Source: Geobacter sp. | GTDB taxonomy: Bacteria; Desulfobacterota; Desulfuromonadia; Geobacterales; Pseudopelobacteraceae | Assembly (NCBI GenBank): GCA_003574895.1 | Contig: PJFB01000013.1 | Coordinates: forward strand, 1 to 64,000 | DNA length: 64,000 bases | Direction: 5' to 3' | Shown here: positions 9,163 through 15,728 of the stretch, piece after piece | How positions within the stretch are numbered: position 1 is the first letter of the stretch | Layout of the letters: every line of letters begins with the position of its first letter | Notes under the pieces: model-generated | What the model was told of the DNA's origin: nothing | Databases searched by the model: none | The model's input: only the letters and a program-made list of their open reading frames with translations | Position numbers and translations under genes: made by a program

Positions 9163-9615
9163 TTACCCCTCGGTCAGCACCTTGTCTTCGTAGATCCCCT
9201 CGATCTTGCGACGATGGCCAAGTTCCACATCGGCGAAACTCATAAGTACCTTCTGAAGCCTTTCATCATCGGTCATGCCAGCTGCGGCCTTATAGAGCTG
9301 GTAAGCATTGTCTTCGGTCTTCAATGCATAAACCAGGATTTCCCGGTAGGACATGTCCGGACGAAAAGTAACGTCCGTCAGATATTTTGCTATGCTGGTC
9401 TCAGGTATCTTGCAAAGCTTGTGGTTCTCTGCCTTTTCCGCATCGATCTTGCTGAACACATCCTTGTGAGCGGCCTCCTCGGCAGCCAATTCCTCGAACA
9501 TCTTGCGTGCAGCAGGCCCGGCACTCAATTCGGCAGCGCGCTTATAAAGACGATACGCCGTATCTTCCCGTTCTATTGCAAATTTGATTACATCTTCAAG
9601 GCTTACAAACTCCAT
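9163..9615 (-). CDS. Ferritin-like (rubrerythrin-type) di-iron protein
   Basis: A 150-residue cytoplasmic four-helix ferritin-like protein. Glutamates in AIEREDTAYRLYK, EELAAEEAAHKDVF (ExxH) and ALKTEDNAYQLYK, and a final ExxH-like VELGHRRKI, match the carboxylate-bridged di-iron site of the rubrerythrin/YciF-like fold. There is no C-terminal rubredoxin domain, because no CxxC pairs are present. GGAGG lies seven bases upstream of the ATG. Such proteins usually act in peroxide defence or iron handling in anaerobes. It is monocistronic; neighbours do not narrow its role. Confidence 0.8.
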   Translation of the reverse strand: MEFVSLEDVIKFAIEREDTAYRLYKRAAELSAGPAARKMFEELAAEEAAHKDVFSKIDAEKAENHKLCKIPETSIAKYLTDVTFRPDMSYREILVYALKTEDNAYQLYKAAAGMTDDERLQKVLMSFADVELGHRRKIEGIYEDKVLTEG

Positions 9616-10020
9616 TTATTACCTCCGATCATATGATGTAAAGTTTAGGTTAAATTTAATCCGCTTTGTCCTGTTTGTCAACACACATAAAAAAACCCGT
9701 CAGTGCCAAAATCGCACTCCACCGAGTCGTTTGATCAACCTAACTTCAAACATTTTATCCAGTTTGACTTATTCCGAAATCAATTCACATTTCAGACAAG
9801 CTCTATTACTTTCTTGTAACCAAACTGTGGCAAACAATACCAGGAATGTTAATTAATCTAACTTAACATACTGTTTTATAGATGTTTTTCCATGTCGATA
9901 AAGTTAACACCATAATTGTCGGCAAGAATATACCCAATTATTTTAGTGTGTTATTCATAGGCACGATAAATGCTATATGTCGAACAAAGCACTTTTATTC
10001 AGCTAACGGAGGTACTGCAT
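9616..10020. other. Intergenic region, AT-rich
   Basis: This is the divergent promoter region between the ferritin-like gene and the PEP-CTERM gene. It is AT-rich, with no convincing gene, riboswitch or repeat. A well-placed GGAGG at 10011-10015 fixes the start of the next gene. Confidence 0.4.
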
Positions 10021-10722
10021 ATGAGAGTCCGGCTAATCGCAACCAGCTGCGCACTTTTCTGTATCATGGCAGCCCAATCGGCTATGGCTTTGACGATTAA
10101 TTACTCTTACAGCGCATTTTCCAGCATCCCCACCTGGGGGACCATGGATATCAATGTTGTCAACGACACAACTCTTTCCGTACTCTACACGGCAGCGTCC
10201 CCCCTGCCGGCAGGGACCCAGGCTACGGCATTTGCGTTCTCGTTTGCCGGTAACCTGAGCAATCCCACCATCACCAATCCGACTGTTGCCGACAATGACC
10301 CTGACCTTACCTGGAAAGTATTCACCAAAGGGACCAACACATTGCCAACAATCACAAACAGATTTGATTTTAACCCTGTAATAAATGAACAGTACGCTTT
10401 TGAGATGGCAGCCACCGAAGGAGCGGCAAACACCATAACACCGCCTGGAATTGAGGCTGGGAAAAAGGACATTTTTTACCTCAACTTCACCGGTACCAAT
10501 TTTTCTGCATCCGGGTTTGATCTTGCCTCCTTTGTTGACCTGACAGCAGTGAGACTGCAAAGTTTTTCGACACGGGACGATGCCGGCAATTGTGTCGACA
10601 GCTTGTTCCTGGCAGGTAAAGAAGAAGTGCCCAACACACCGGTTCCCGAGCCAGGCACCCTGGCACTGGCAGCGGCAGGCCTGGCAGGCCTGATTCTGTA
10701 TCGCCGCAAACAAAAAATGTAG
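10021..10722 (+). CDS. PEP-CTERM sorted exported protein
   Basis: A 233-residue exported protein. The ATG at 10021 follows CGGAGG and opens a clear signal peptide (residues 1-23, cleavage near SAMA-LT). The C-terminus has the PEP-CTERM sorting signal: VPEPGTLAL, then a hydrophobic helix, then RRKQKM. Family knowledge says an exosortase (EpsH/XrtA type) processes such tails during export to the surface or matrix. No exosortase is in this window. The middle is a beta-rich domain of unknown function. It is followed by a strong terminator, so it is monocistronic. Confidence 0.88.
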   Translation: MRVRLIATSCALFCIMAAQSAMALTINYSYSAFSSIPTWGTMDINVVNDTTLSVLYTAASPLPAGTQATAFAFSFAGNLSNPTITNPTVADNDPDLTWKVFTKGTNTLPTITNRFDFNPVINEQYAFEMAATEGAANTITPPGIEAGKKDIFYLNFTGTNFSASGFDLASFVDLTAVRLQSFSTRDDAGNCVDSLFLAGKEEVPNTPVPEPGTLALAAAGLAGLILYRRKQKM

Positions 10723-10770
10723 AATTCGTCCGGAACTTAGTCGCTTCCAAAATCAGAAGATGCACAAATT

Positions 10771-10807
10771 AAAGGCCCGCCGGGATAGTTTCCCGCCGGG
10801 CCTTTTT
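10771..10807 (+). terminator. Intrinsic terminator of PEP-CTERM gene
   Basis: A GC-rich stem (AAAGGCCCGCCGGGA / TCCCGCCGGGCCTTT) around a short ATAGTT loop ends in TTTTT. It lies about 50 bases after the stop codon. Confidence 0.92.
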
Positions 10808-11239
10808 ACATCACCTTCAAAGAATCTGATAAAAAGTTCATCGGCAAGAACCAAGGCAAGGAGACAAAATGGCAGCTATTATCAAACAGAGGTTTATCCT
10901 ACTTTCATATTTAGAACATTGATTTGCAGATATGGTCCATCATTTATTGGTGCAATTCGTGTGTGGATCACCGTTAAAACTTACAAATCACCAACATTGC
11001 ATTCAAACATTACATATACGCCATAGTGGCTGAACAAGCCTCCAAGTACTTGCAATTCCAATCTATAGAACATGATTAGTATTTATCAAAGCGACGTTTA
11101 TTGCATTAGATTTATTTCATAATATATACCATAAAAATGTTTTGACCGCCGCCAATCAAGGATGCTATTTTAAAACAAAAAAAATCAACTTCTATGGCCA
11201 TTGACCCCTTTCCTTTGCCGTCCCAAAGGAGGCAGAACT
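10808..11239. other. Leader region of hydrogenase-chemotaxis operon
   Basis: This is a 430-base AT-rich gap. It includes a 17-codon frame at 10869-10922 (MAAIIKQRFILLSYLEH) with a near-perfect AAGGAG site, which may be a gene remnant or leader peptide, and a promoter candidate at 11142-11171. Nothing else was recognised. Confidence 0.4.
11142..11171 (+). promoter_or_regulatory. Candidate sigma-70 promoter of hydrogenase operon
   Basis: TTGACC (11142-11147) and TATTTT (11166-11171) are separated by 18 bases, in an AT-rich setting about 70 bases before the CheW start. No sigma-54 (-24/-12) element was noticed. This is a match to consensus only. Confidence 0.45.
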
Positions 11240-11665
11240 TTGAGCGTATTCAACCCCAATGAACAAATACAGTTGGTGACCTTTTTCCTGAACGGTGAAG
11301 AATATGGTATTGATGTCATGCGGGTCCGAGAGATCAGCAGCATGACTGAAATCACCAAAACCGCCAATTCCCCCCACTACGTCAACGGAGTGATCAATCT
11401 CCGAGGCTCCATCGTCCCCATTATTTCGCTACGCAGGCGCTTAGGTCTGCCCGATCCTGCCGATGACAGCATGAGCTGCATTGCCGTGATGGACTTCAAG
11501 GGCGAGTTGACCGGATTTGTCATCGACGAGATCTCCGATGTCATCCGCATCAAACGTAGTGAAATCCAACCGCCACTGGATATGGTCGCACAACCGTGGA
11601 TAGATGGCGTCCTGAACATCGAACAAAAACTTGTGGTGTTTTTGAATCTTGAACATCTTGCATAG
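11240..11665 (+). CDS. cheW: CheW-like chemotaxis adaptor
   Basis: A 141-residue single-domain CheW protein, the scaffold that links chemoreceptors to the CheA kinase. Typical segments are LVTFFLNGEEYGIDVMRVREI, YVNGVINLRGSIVPIISLRRR, TGFVIDEISDVIRI and the C-terminal VLNIEQKLVVFLNLEHL. The start is taken as the TTG at 11240, with AAAGGAGG seven bases upstream; an upstream in-frame TTG at 11201 lacks a ribosome site. It is the first gene of the operon that encodes hydrogenase subunits and ends with a methyl-accepting protein. This suggests a dedicated adaptor for that receptor. No CheA, CheR or CheB lies in the window, so signalling would have to use an array encoded elsewhere. Confidence 0.9.
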   Translation: MSVFNPNEQIQLVTFFLNGEEYGIDVMRVREISSMTEITKTANSPHYVNGVINLRGSIVPIISLRRRLGLPDPADDSMSCIAVMDFKGELTGFVIDEISDVIRIKRSEIQPPLDMVAQPWIDGVLNIEQKLVVFLNLEHLA

Positions 11666-11674
11666 GAGTTGTCA

Positions 11675-12169
11675 ATGGAGACAAACAATCAGAGACTTGC
11701 GCTACAAGACGCAATGGTGTTTCTGGGGGCTATCGCATCCGGAACGGAACAGGCGATTGGCGAATCAGCCAACAGCATATCCTACCTGGCAGGCGTGAAC
11801 CTCGGCAAGAAGCTGTCCGAGGGGGTACCGCACACCAACGATATTCAACAAGCACTGGATTCGACCAGGGATGTCCTGATCAACAACGATTACCTTTGGA
11901 TGTTCGAGCCGTTCAAGACCCATGACCAGGAAAACATTATTCAGGAGTGCGAAGACGGCACCCAGGTCATGCTGGTGTTCAGGGACTGCATGATCCGCCA
12001 GTCACTGTTCCGCTTCGGTCATGTGCAGAAGGGGTCTCTCTGTAACATGATGTTCGGTTTTTTTGCCGGCGCGCTGCAAAACATCATGGGACAGGAATCA
12101 TCGCTGGAAATTATCCACGCCGGTGAAAACGCCTGCTACAAAAAACTGATAGTCAGGAGGGCACAATGA
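11675..12169 (+). CDS. Three-cysteine V4R-like protein A
   Basis: A 164-residue cytoplasmic protein of uncertain family. The ATG at 11675 has TAGGAG six bases upstream and ten bases separate it from cheW. The C-terminal half resembles small V4R/hydrocarbon-binding domains: FRDCMIRQ, GSLCNMMFGFFAGAL and ENACYKKLIV. It shares Cys105, Cys123 and Cys154, with nearly the same spacing and surrounding pattern, with the protein at 14836-15291. The two genes bracket the hydrogenase subunit and ferredoxin genes. Three aligned cysteines suggest a shared Fe-S or metal site, or a redox-sensitive thiol cluster. Its end overlaps the hydrogenase small subunit start (ATGA). Function is unknown; a role in relaying redox state to the receptor is inference. 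Confidence 0.65.
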   Translation: METNNQRLALQDAMVFLGAIASGTEQAIGESANSISYLAGVNLGKKLSEGVPHTNDIQQALDSTRDVLINNDYLWMFEPFKTHDQENIIQECEDGTQVMLVFRDCMIRQSLFRFGHVQKGSLCNMMFGFFAGALQNIMGQESSLEIIHAGENACYKKLIVRRAQ

Positions 12170-13116
12170 GCGAAGTCACCCTGAATACCGAGTGGCTGAG
12201 CGATTGCTCCGGCTGCCATATCGCAATCGTAGACCTGCACGAAAAGATCCTTAACGTCCTGCAAGCAGTCAAAATCCAGCGTTGCCCCGTACTCACAGAT
12301 ATCAAGGATTATCCGCACGCCACAGTCGGACTGGTGTCGGGCGCCATCCGCAACGAACATGACCACCATGCCGCCCTTGAAATGCGTAAGGCCTGCGATA
12401 TTGTCATTGCCTGGGGGTCATGCGCGGTCTTTGGCGGTCCGGCCGGCGCAGGCAACATCCATACCCCGGCCGAGATCGGCAGAGCTGTTTACCTTGATAA
12501 CAAAACCACCACTTCAGCCGCCCCTCCCAGCAAGGAAATCTCGCCAATGGAATCCCGGGTCACTCCCCTTGATTCCGTTATCGAAGTGGACCTGTACCTG
12601 CCGGGCTGCCCCCCCCATCCGGCCTTTGTCTTTGAAGCCCTGTCCGCATTGGTGGAAGGACGCCAGCCAGAGGTCAACAGGCGCTCTGTCTGTGCAAAAT
12701 GCAAACGGCATATGGAAAAGACCGATGTCAGCCGGATAAAATCCAATTCAGAGGGCCTGCCGAATGCCGAGCAGTGTTTCCTGAGCCAGGGATACACCTG
12801 CATGGGATCGGTTACCATCGACCGTTGTCTGGCCCCCTGCCCTGCCAACGGCGTTCCCTGCACTGGCTGCGCCGGGGCGACCATGCAGATTCTGACGGAA
12901 CCGAACAGAGATATCAGAACCGAAATCGCCGACCGTATGTCCCGCCTGACTAAAATCGACCGAGAGGAGATCGTGCACTCTCTCGAACGGGCTTCCAAGT
13001 CTCACTATTCCTACACCATGGCCACATCGATGATAGGCAGCAAACCGACATTCCACATCAAAAAGTGGATAGAAGACGAGAACGAAGATTACGAGGCAGG
13101 AGAGGCCACTGCATGA
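12166..13116 (+). CDS. [NiFe] hydrogenase small subunit, group 3 (Mvh-like)
   Basis: A 316-residue electron-transfer subunit that links the NiFe site to ferredoxin-type carriers. The proximal [4Fe-4S] ligands are visible: CSGC (Cys14, Cys17), GSCAVFGG (Cys86) and LPGCPP (Cys148). The C-terminal part has at least eight more cysteines (176, 179, 204, 212, 221, 225, 232, 235) in the pattern of MvhG/FrhG-type small subunits with extra clusters. There is no Tat signal, so it is cytoplasmic and unlike group 1 uptake enzymes. It overlaps both neighbours by ATGA. No MvhD, HdrA or diaphorase gene is present to define an ordinary electron acceptor; the adjacent genes are chemotaxis components and a ferredoxin. 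Confidence 0.88.
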   Translation: MSEVTLNTEWLSDCSGCHIAIVDLHEKILNVLQAVKIQRCPVLTDIKDYPHATVGLVSGAIRNEHDHHAALEMRKACDIVIAWGSCAVFGGPAGAGNIHTPAEIGRAVYLDNKTTTSAAPPSKEISPMESRVTPLDSVIEVDLYLPGCPPHPAFVFEALSALVEGRQPEVNRRSVCAKCKRHMEKTDVSRIKSNSEGLPNAEQCFLSQGYTCMGSVTIDRCLAPCPANGVPCTGCAGATMQILTEPNRDIRTEIADRMSRLTKIDREEIVHSLERASKSHYSYTMATSMIGSKPTFHIKKWIEDENEDYEAGEATA

Positions 13117-14534
13117 AAAAGACCTTTAAAATCGACCCAGTTACCAGGATAGAAGGACACGCCAAGGTATTCATCAATCTGGATGATAACGGCACGCTTG
13201 AAAACGCCGGGCTTGTGGTCAACGAACTGCGCGGGTTTGAAAAGATTCTCATCGGCATGGAAGCCGACCGTATGCCGCATATCACCGCCCGTATCTGCGG
13301 GGTCTGCCCGACCGCCCATCACATTGCCGCATCCAATGCCCTGGACCACGCCGCCGGTGTCAAAGCACCTCCCGCTGCCATGCTGCTGCGGGAATTGATG
13401 TACATGGGGCATATCATCCACTCCCATAGCCTGTCCATCTTTGTCCTGCAAGGACCGGACCTGGTAATGGGACTGGATGCCGATCCCGCAACCAGAAATG
13501 TGGTCGGCATTGTCCAGGCCAATCCGGAACTGGCCAAGATCGCCCTGCGTCTGCGGACTATCGGGCAGAAAATTAACGAAATGGTCGGAGGTCGCGGAAC
13601 CCATCCGGTCACATCCGTTGCCGGCGGAATCACCTTTACCCTTGACCAGGAAAAACAGAAAGCGATCCAGGAATGGATCAACGAGGCCCGCGCCATGCTG
13701 CCGGCTGTCGTACCTGCCGTCAAGGGGTTGCTGCTGAAGGCATTGGAGCAGCACCCGGCCATGCTCAATGATTGGGTCGCGCCATCGTGGGGTTTGGGTA
13801 CGGTTCTGAACGACAGGGTTTCCCTGATAGAGGGAAAATTAAGGGCAATTGACGAGACCGGCGCTACCCGTATCGAATTCGGTGTTGAGGATTACGACAA
13901 ATACCTGGTTGAATCGGTCGTTGATTGGTCGTACATGAAAAAGGTGCACATCAACCTCGATGGCGGCCTGCATGAATACCGTGTCGGGCCCATGGCAAGA
14001 ATGAACGCCATGAGACGTTTCGGCACGGAACTGGCGGATGCCGAATATGCCGAATTTGCCAAACTGGGCGGGGCTCCCTGCCACATTACTGTGTTCCAGA
14101 CATACGCCAAGCTGGTCGAGATCATCTGGGCCATCGAGCGTGCCGGTGAAATCATCAACGACAAGGCTGTCTGGGGTGAAACCCGTGTACCGGTTACATT
14201 CAAGGGAGGCAGGGGTGTCGGCCACGTGGAGGCACCACGCGGGACACTGATCCATGACTATGAAATCGACGAGAACGGGATCATCCGTGCCGCCAACCTG
14301 ATTGTCGCCACTCAACAAAACTATGCCATCATTAACCGCTCCATCGAGCAAGCGGCGCTTTCGCACGTCATTGACAGACCAGATGAAACCGCTCTGCTGA
14401 ATGCGGTGGAGTTCAGCATTCGCTGTTATGATCCATGCCTTTCCTGTGCTACCCACGCACTTGGCCGGATGCCGCTGGAAGTCGCCATTACCCGTGGCGG
14501 TGAAACCGTAAAGACCATTAAGAGAAACAACTAA
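13113..14534 (+). CDS. [NiFe] hydrogenase large subunit, group 3
   Basis: A 473-residue catalytic subunit. The four Ni-Fe cysteine ligands are intact: RICGVC (Cys62, Cys65) and DPCLSC (Cys442, Cys445), followed by ATH. A 25-residue tail follows His448, which is where the maturation protease normally cuts, and a protease gene lies downstream. H2-sensing regulatory hydrogenases of the HupV/HoxC type usually lack this tail, so this subunit is matured like a catalytic one. Other family segments include DPVTRIEGH near the N-terminus. The start is the ATG overlapping the small-subunit stop (ATGA). The full ligand set implies real H2 chemistry; whether the purpose is catalysis or sensing is an open question raised by its neighbours. 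Confidence 0.92.
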   Translation: MKKTFKIDPVTRIEGHAKVFINLDDNGTLENAGLVVNELRGFEKILIGMEADRMPHITARICGVCPTAHHIAASNALDHAAGVKAPPAAMLLRELMYMGHIIHSHSLSIFVLQGPDLVMGLDADPATRNVVGIVQANPELAKIALRLRTIGQKINEMVGGRGTHPVTSVAGGITFTLDQEKQKAIQEWINEARAMLPAVVPAVKGLLLKALEQHPAMLNDWVAPSWGLGTVLNDRVSLIEGKLRAIDETGATRIEFGVEDYDKYLVESVVDWSYMKKVHINLDGGLHEYRVGPMARMNAMRRFGTELADAEYAEFAKLGGAPCHITVFQTYAKLVEIIWAIERAGEIINDKAVWGETRVPVTFKGGRGVGHVEAPRGTLIHDYEIDENGIIRAANLIVATQQNYAIINRSIEQAALSHVIDRPDETALLNAVEFSIRCYDPCLSCATHALGRMPLEVAITRGGETVKTIKRNN

Positions 14535-14567
14535 GCGGCAGTAGTTAAGCAAGCTTAAACTGCCGCT
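14534..14567 (+). repeat. Strong intergenic hairpin inside hydrogenase operon
   Basis: The arms AGCGGCAGT (14534-14542) and ACTGCCGCT (14559-14567) enclose TTAAGC / GCTTAA, giving about 15 base pairs with a two-base bulge. It begins at the stop codon of the large subunit and ends just before the ferredoxin ribosome site. No T-run follows, so it is more likely an mRNA processing or stability element than a terminator. Confidence 0.7.
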
Positions 14568-14584
14568 AATCGGAGGTAAATGCC

Positions 14585-14839
14585 ATGTCACTGGAGATTA
14601 TAGTTGACGAACAATCATGCCGCGGCTGTGAACTGTGCATAGATATCTGCCCGACCAAGGTTTTTGAACTGGATGCGGAAAAACGGCTTTGCGTTGTCAA
14701 GCATGCCGAGGATTGCATTGCCTGCCTTTCATGCGCCTACATCTGCCCTTCCAACGCAATCACCCATACAGACTACCACGCCGTAAAAAACTTCTATCGC
14801 GACGCTGAATTCTGCCAAAGGATGGGTAAATTTCTATGA
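14585..14839 (+). CDS. 2[4Fe-4S] ferredoxin
   Basis: An 84-residue bacterial-type ferredoxin. It has two classical cluster motifs: CRGCELCIDICP (Cys12, 15, 18, 22) and CIACLSCAYICP (Cys44, 47, 50, 54). A C-terminal extension of about 25 residues (FYRDAEFCQRMGKF) contains a further Cys. The ATG at 14585 follows CGGAGG at the base of the intergenic hairpin. It probably takes electrons from the hydrogenase small subunit. Its stop overlaps the next ATG (ATGA). Confidence 0.9.
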   Translation: MSLEIIVDEQSCRGCELCIDICPTKVFELDAEKRLCVVKHAEDCIACLSCAYICPSNAITHTDYHAVKNFYRDAEFCQRMGKFL

Positions 14840-15291
14840 ATACGACAGACTCCAAGTATGTTCTCGATCTATCGCCGGAGGATTACCAGAAGGCAAAGAC
14901 CGAGGTCGCATTCCTGTTGGATGCCTTTGCCAGCACGATTGACAATATCATGGGTGGCAATACGGCTCCGGTCGGCAGAATAGCGGGACGGGACACCGCC
15001 AGTAAACTTCCGGTGCACCTTGAAGACCCAACACTGCAGGACATTATTGCAACCTTGCGTGAACAGATGAAGGCTGGTTTCGACTTTTCCTTGGACAACA
15101 ATGGACTATTGTTCAAATCCTGCATCATCAGGGAGATGTGTGCGGTCCGCAAGATCGAAACCGGCGGCGCCCTCTGCCACTTGTTCCACTCCTATTTCGA
15201 CGGAATCATCAACGGCCTGCTGTGCAGGCCTGTTAAATCCTCGTTTGTCTCGGTTGGTGAAGAATGCCGTCTGCAGACCGCCGTACAATAA
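14836..15291 (+). CDS. Three-cysteine V4R-like protein B
   Basis: A 151-residue paralogue of the protein at 11675-12169. The matching core is LLFKSCIIRE, GALCHLFHSYFDGII and GEECRLQ, with Cys96, Cys114 and Cys144 at 18- and 30-residue spacings (18 and 31 in the other copy). The N-terminal half is different. There is no signal peptide or membrane helix. It sits between ferredoxin (4-base overlap) and the maturation protease (28-base overlap), so it is tightly co-translated with hydrogenase genes. A redox-responsive adaptor between ferredoxin and the receptor is an attractive but untested idea; a V4R-like small-molecule-binding fold is the best guess. Confidence 0.65.
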   Translation: MNTTDSKYVLDLSPEDYQKAKTEVAFLLDAFASTIDNIMGGNTAPVGRIAGRDTASKLPVHLEDPTLQDIIATLREQMKAGFDFSLDNNGLLFKSCIIREMCAVRKIETGGALCHLFHSYFDGIINGLLCRPVKSSFVSVGEECRLQTAVQ

Positions 15292-15728
15292 TCGTCTGTA
15301 TCGGCAACGAGTTGATCGCTGACGATGCGGTCGGCTTCGAGATACACAACCGGCTTGCAGGCTGCAGCGCCCGCCTGGAATATTGCGGCGTGGGCGGCAT
15401 AGACATGCTGGCGCTGCTGGATGGAGAAACCGATCTGATTGTCGTGGATGCGGTTCAGCTTGGTGCGGCGCCGGGGACAATTCACGTCATTCCCTGGGAC
15501 TCGCTGCCACGAACCGGCACAGCCGTCTCCGCCCATGGTCTTGGACTGCGTGAGACCATAGAGATAGGCAAGACGCTGTTTCCCCAAACCATGCCGGAAC
15601 GCATTACGCTGATAGGCATTGAAGGGCGCTGTTTTAACCGTACCAGAGACCACATGAACAAAGATGTTTTTGACTCAATCGACTTGGCGGTTGAAAAGAT
15701 AAAAGAACTCTTGCAAGGGGGCGCTTAA
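15264..15728 (+). CDS. [NiFe] hydrogenase maturation protease
   Basis: A 154-residue endopeptidase of the HyaD/HybD/FrcD family, which removes the C-terminal tail of the large subunit after nickel insertion. The metal-sensing motif GNELIADDAVG (residues 14-24) has the key acidic residue, and the family segments IVVDAVQLGAAPGTIHV and SAHGLGL follow. It presumably acts on the 25-residue tail of the subunit encoded at 13113-14534. It overlaps the preceding gene by 28 bases and ends directly against the receptor start. Confidence 0.9.
   Translation: MPSADRRTIIVCIGNELIADDAVGFEIHNRLAGCSARLEYCGVGGIDMLALLDGETDLIVVDAVQLGAAPGTIHVIPWDSLPRTGTAVSAHGLGLRETIEIGKTLFPQTMPERITLIGIEGRCFNRTRDHMNKDVFDSIDLAVEKIKELLQGGA

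Noticed and set aside
10971-11178. Sigma-54 (-24/-12) promoter for the hydrogenase operon
   Set aside because: No TGGCAC-N5-TTGC-like pair at correct spacing was found; a sigma-70-like pair fits better.
11201-11239. Longer N-terminus for CheW from a TTG at 11201
   Set aside because: The extra residues are not CheW-like, while the TTG at 11240 has AAAGGAGG at ideal spacing.
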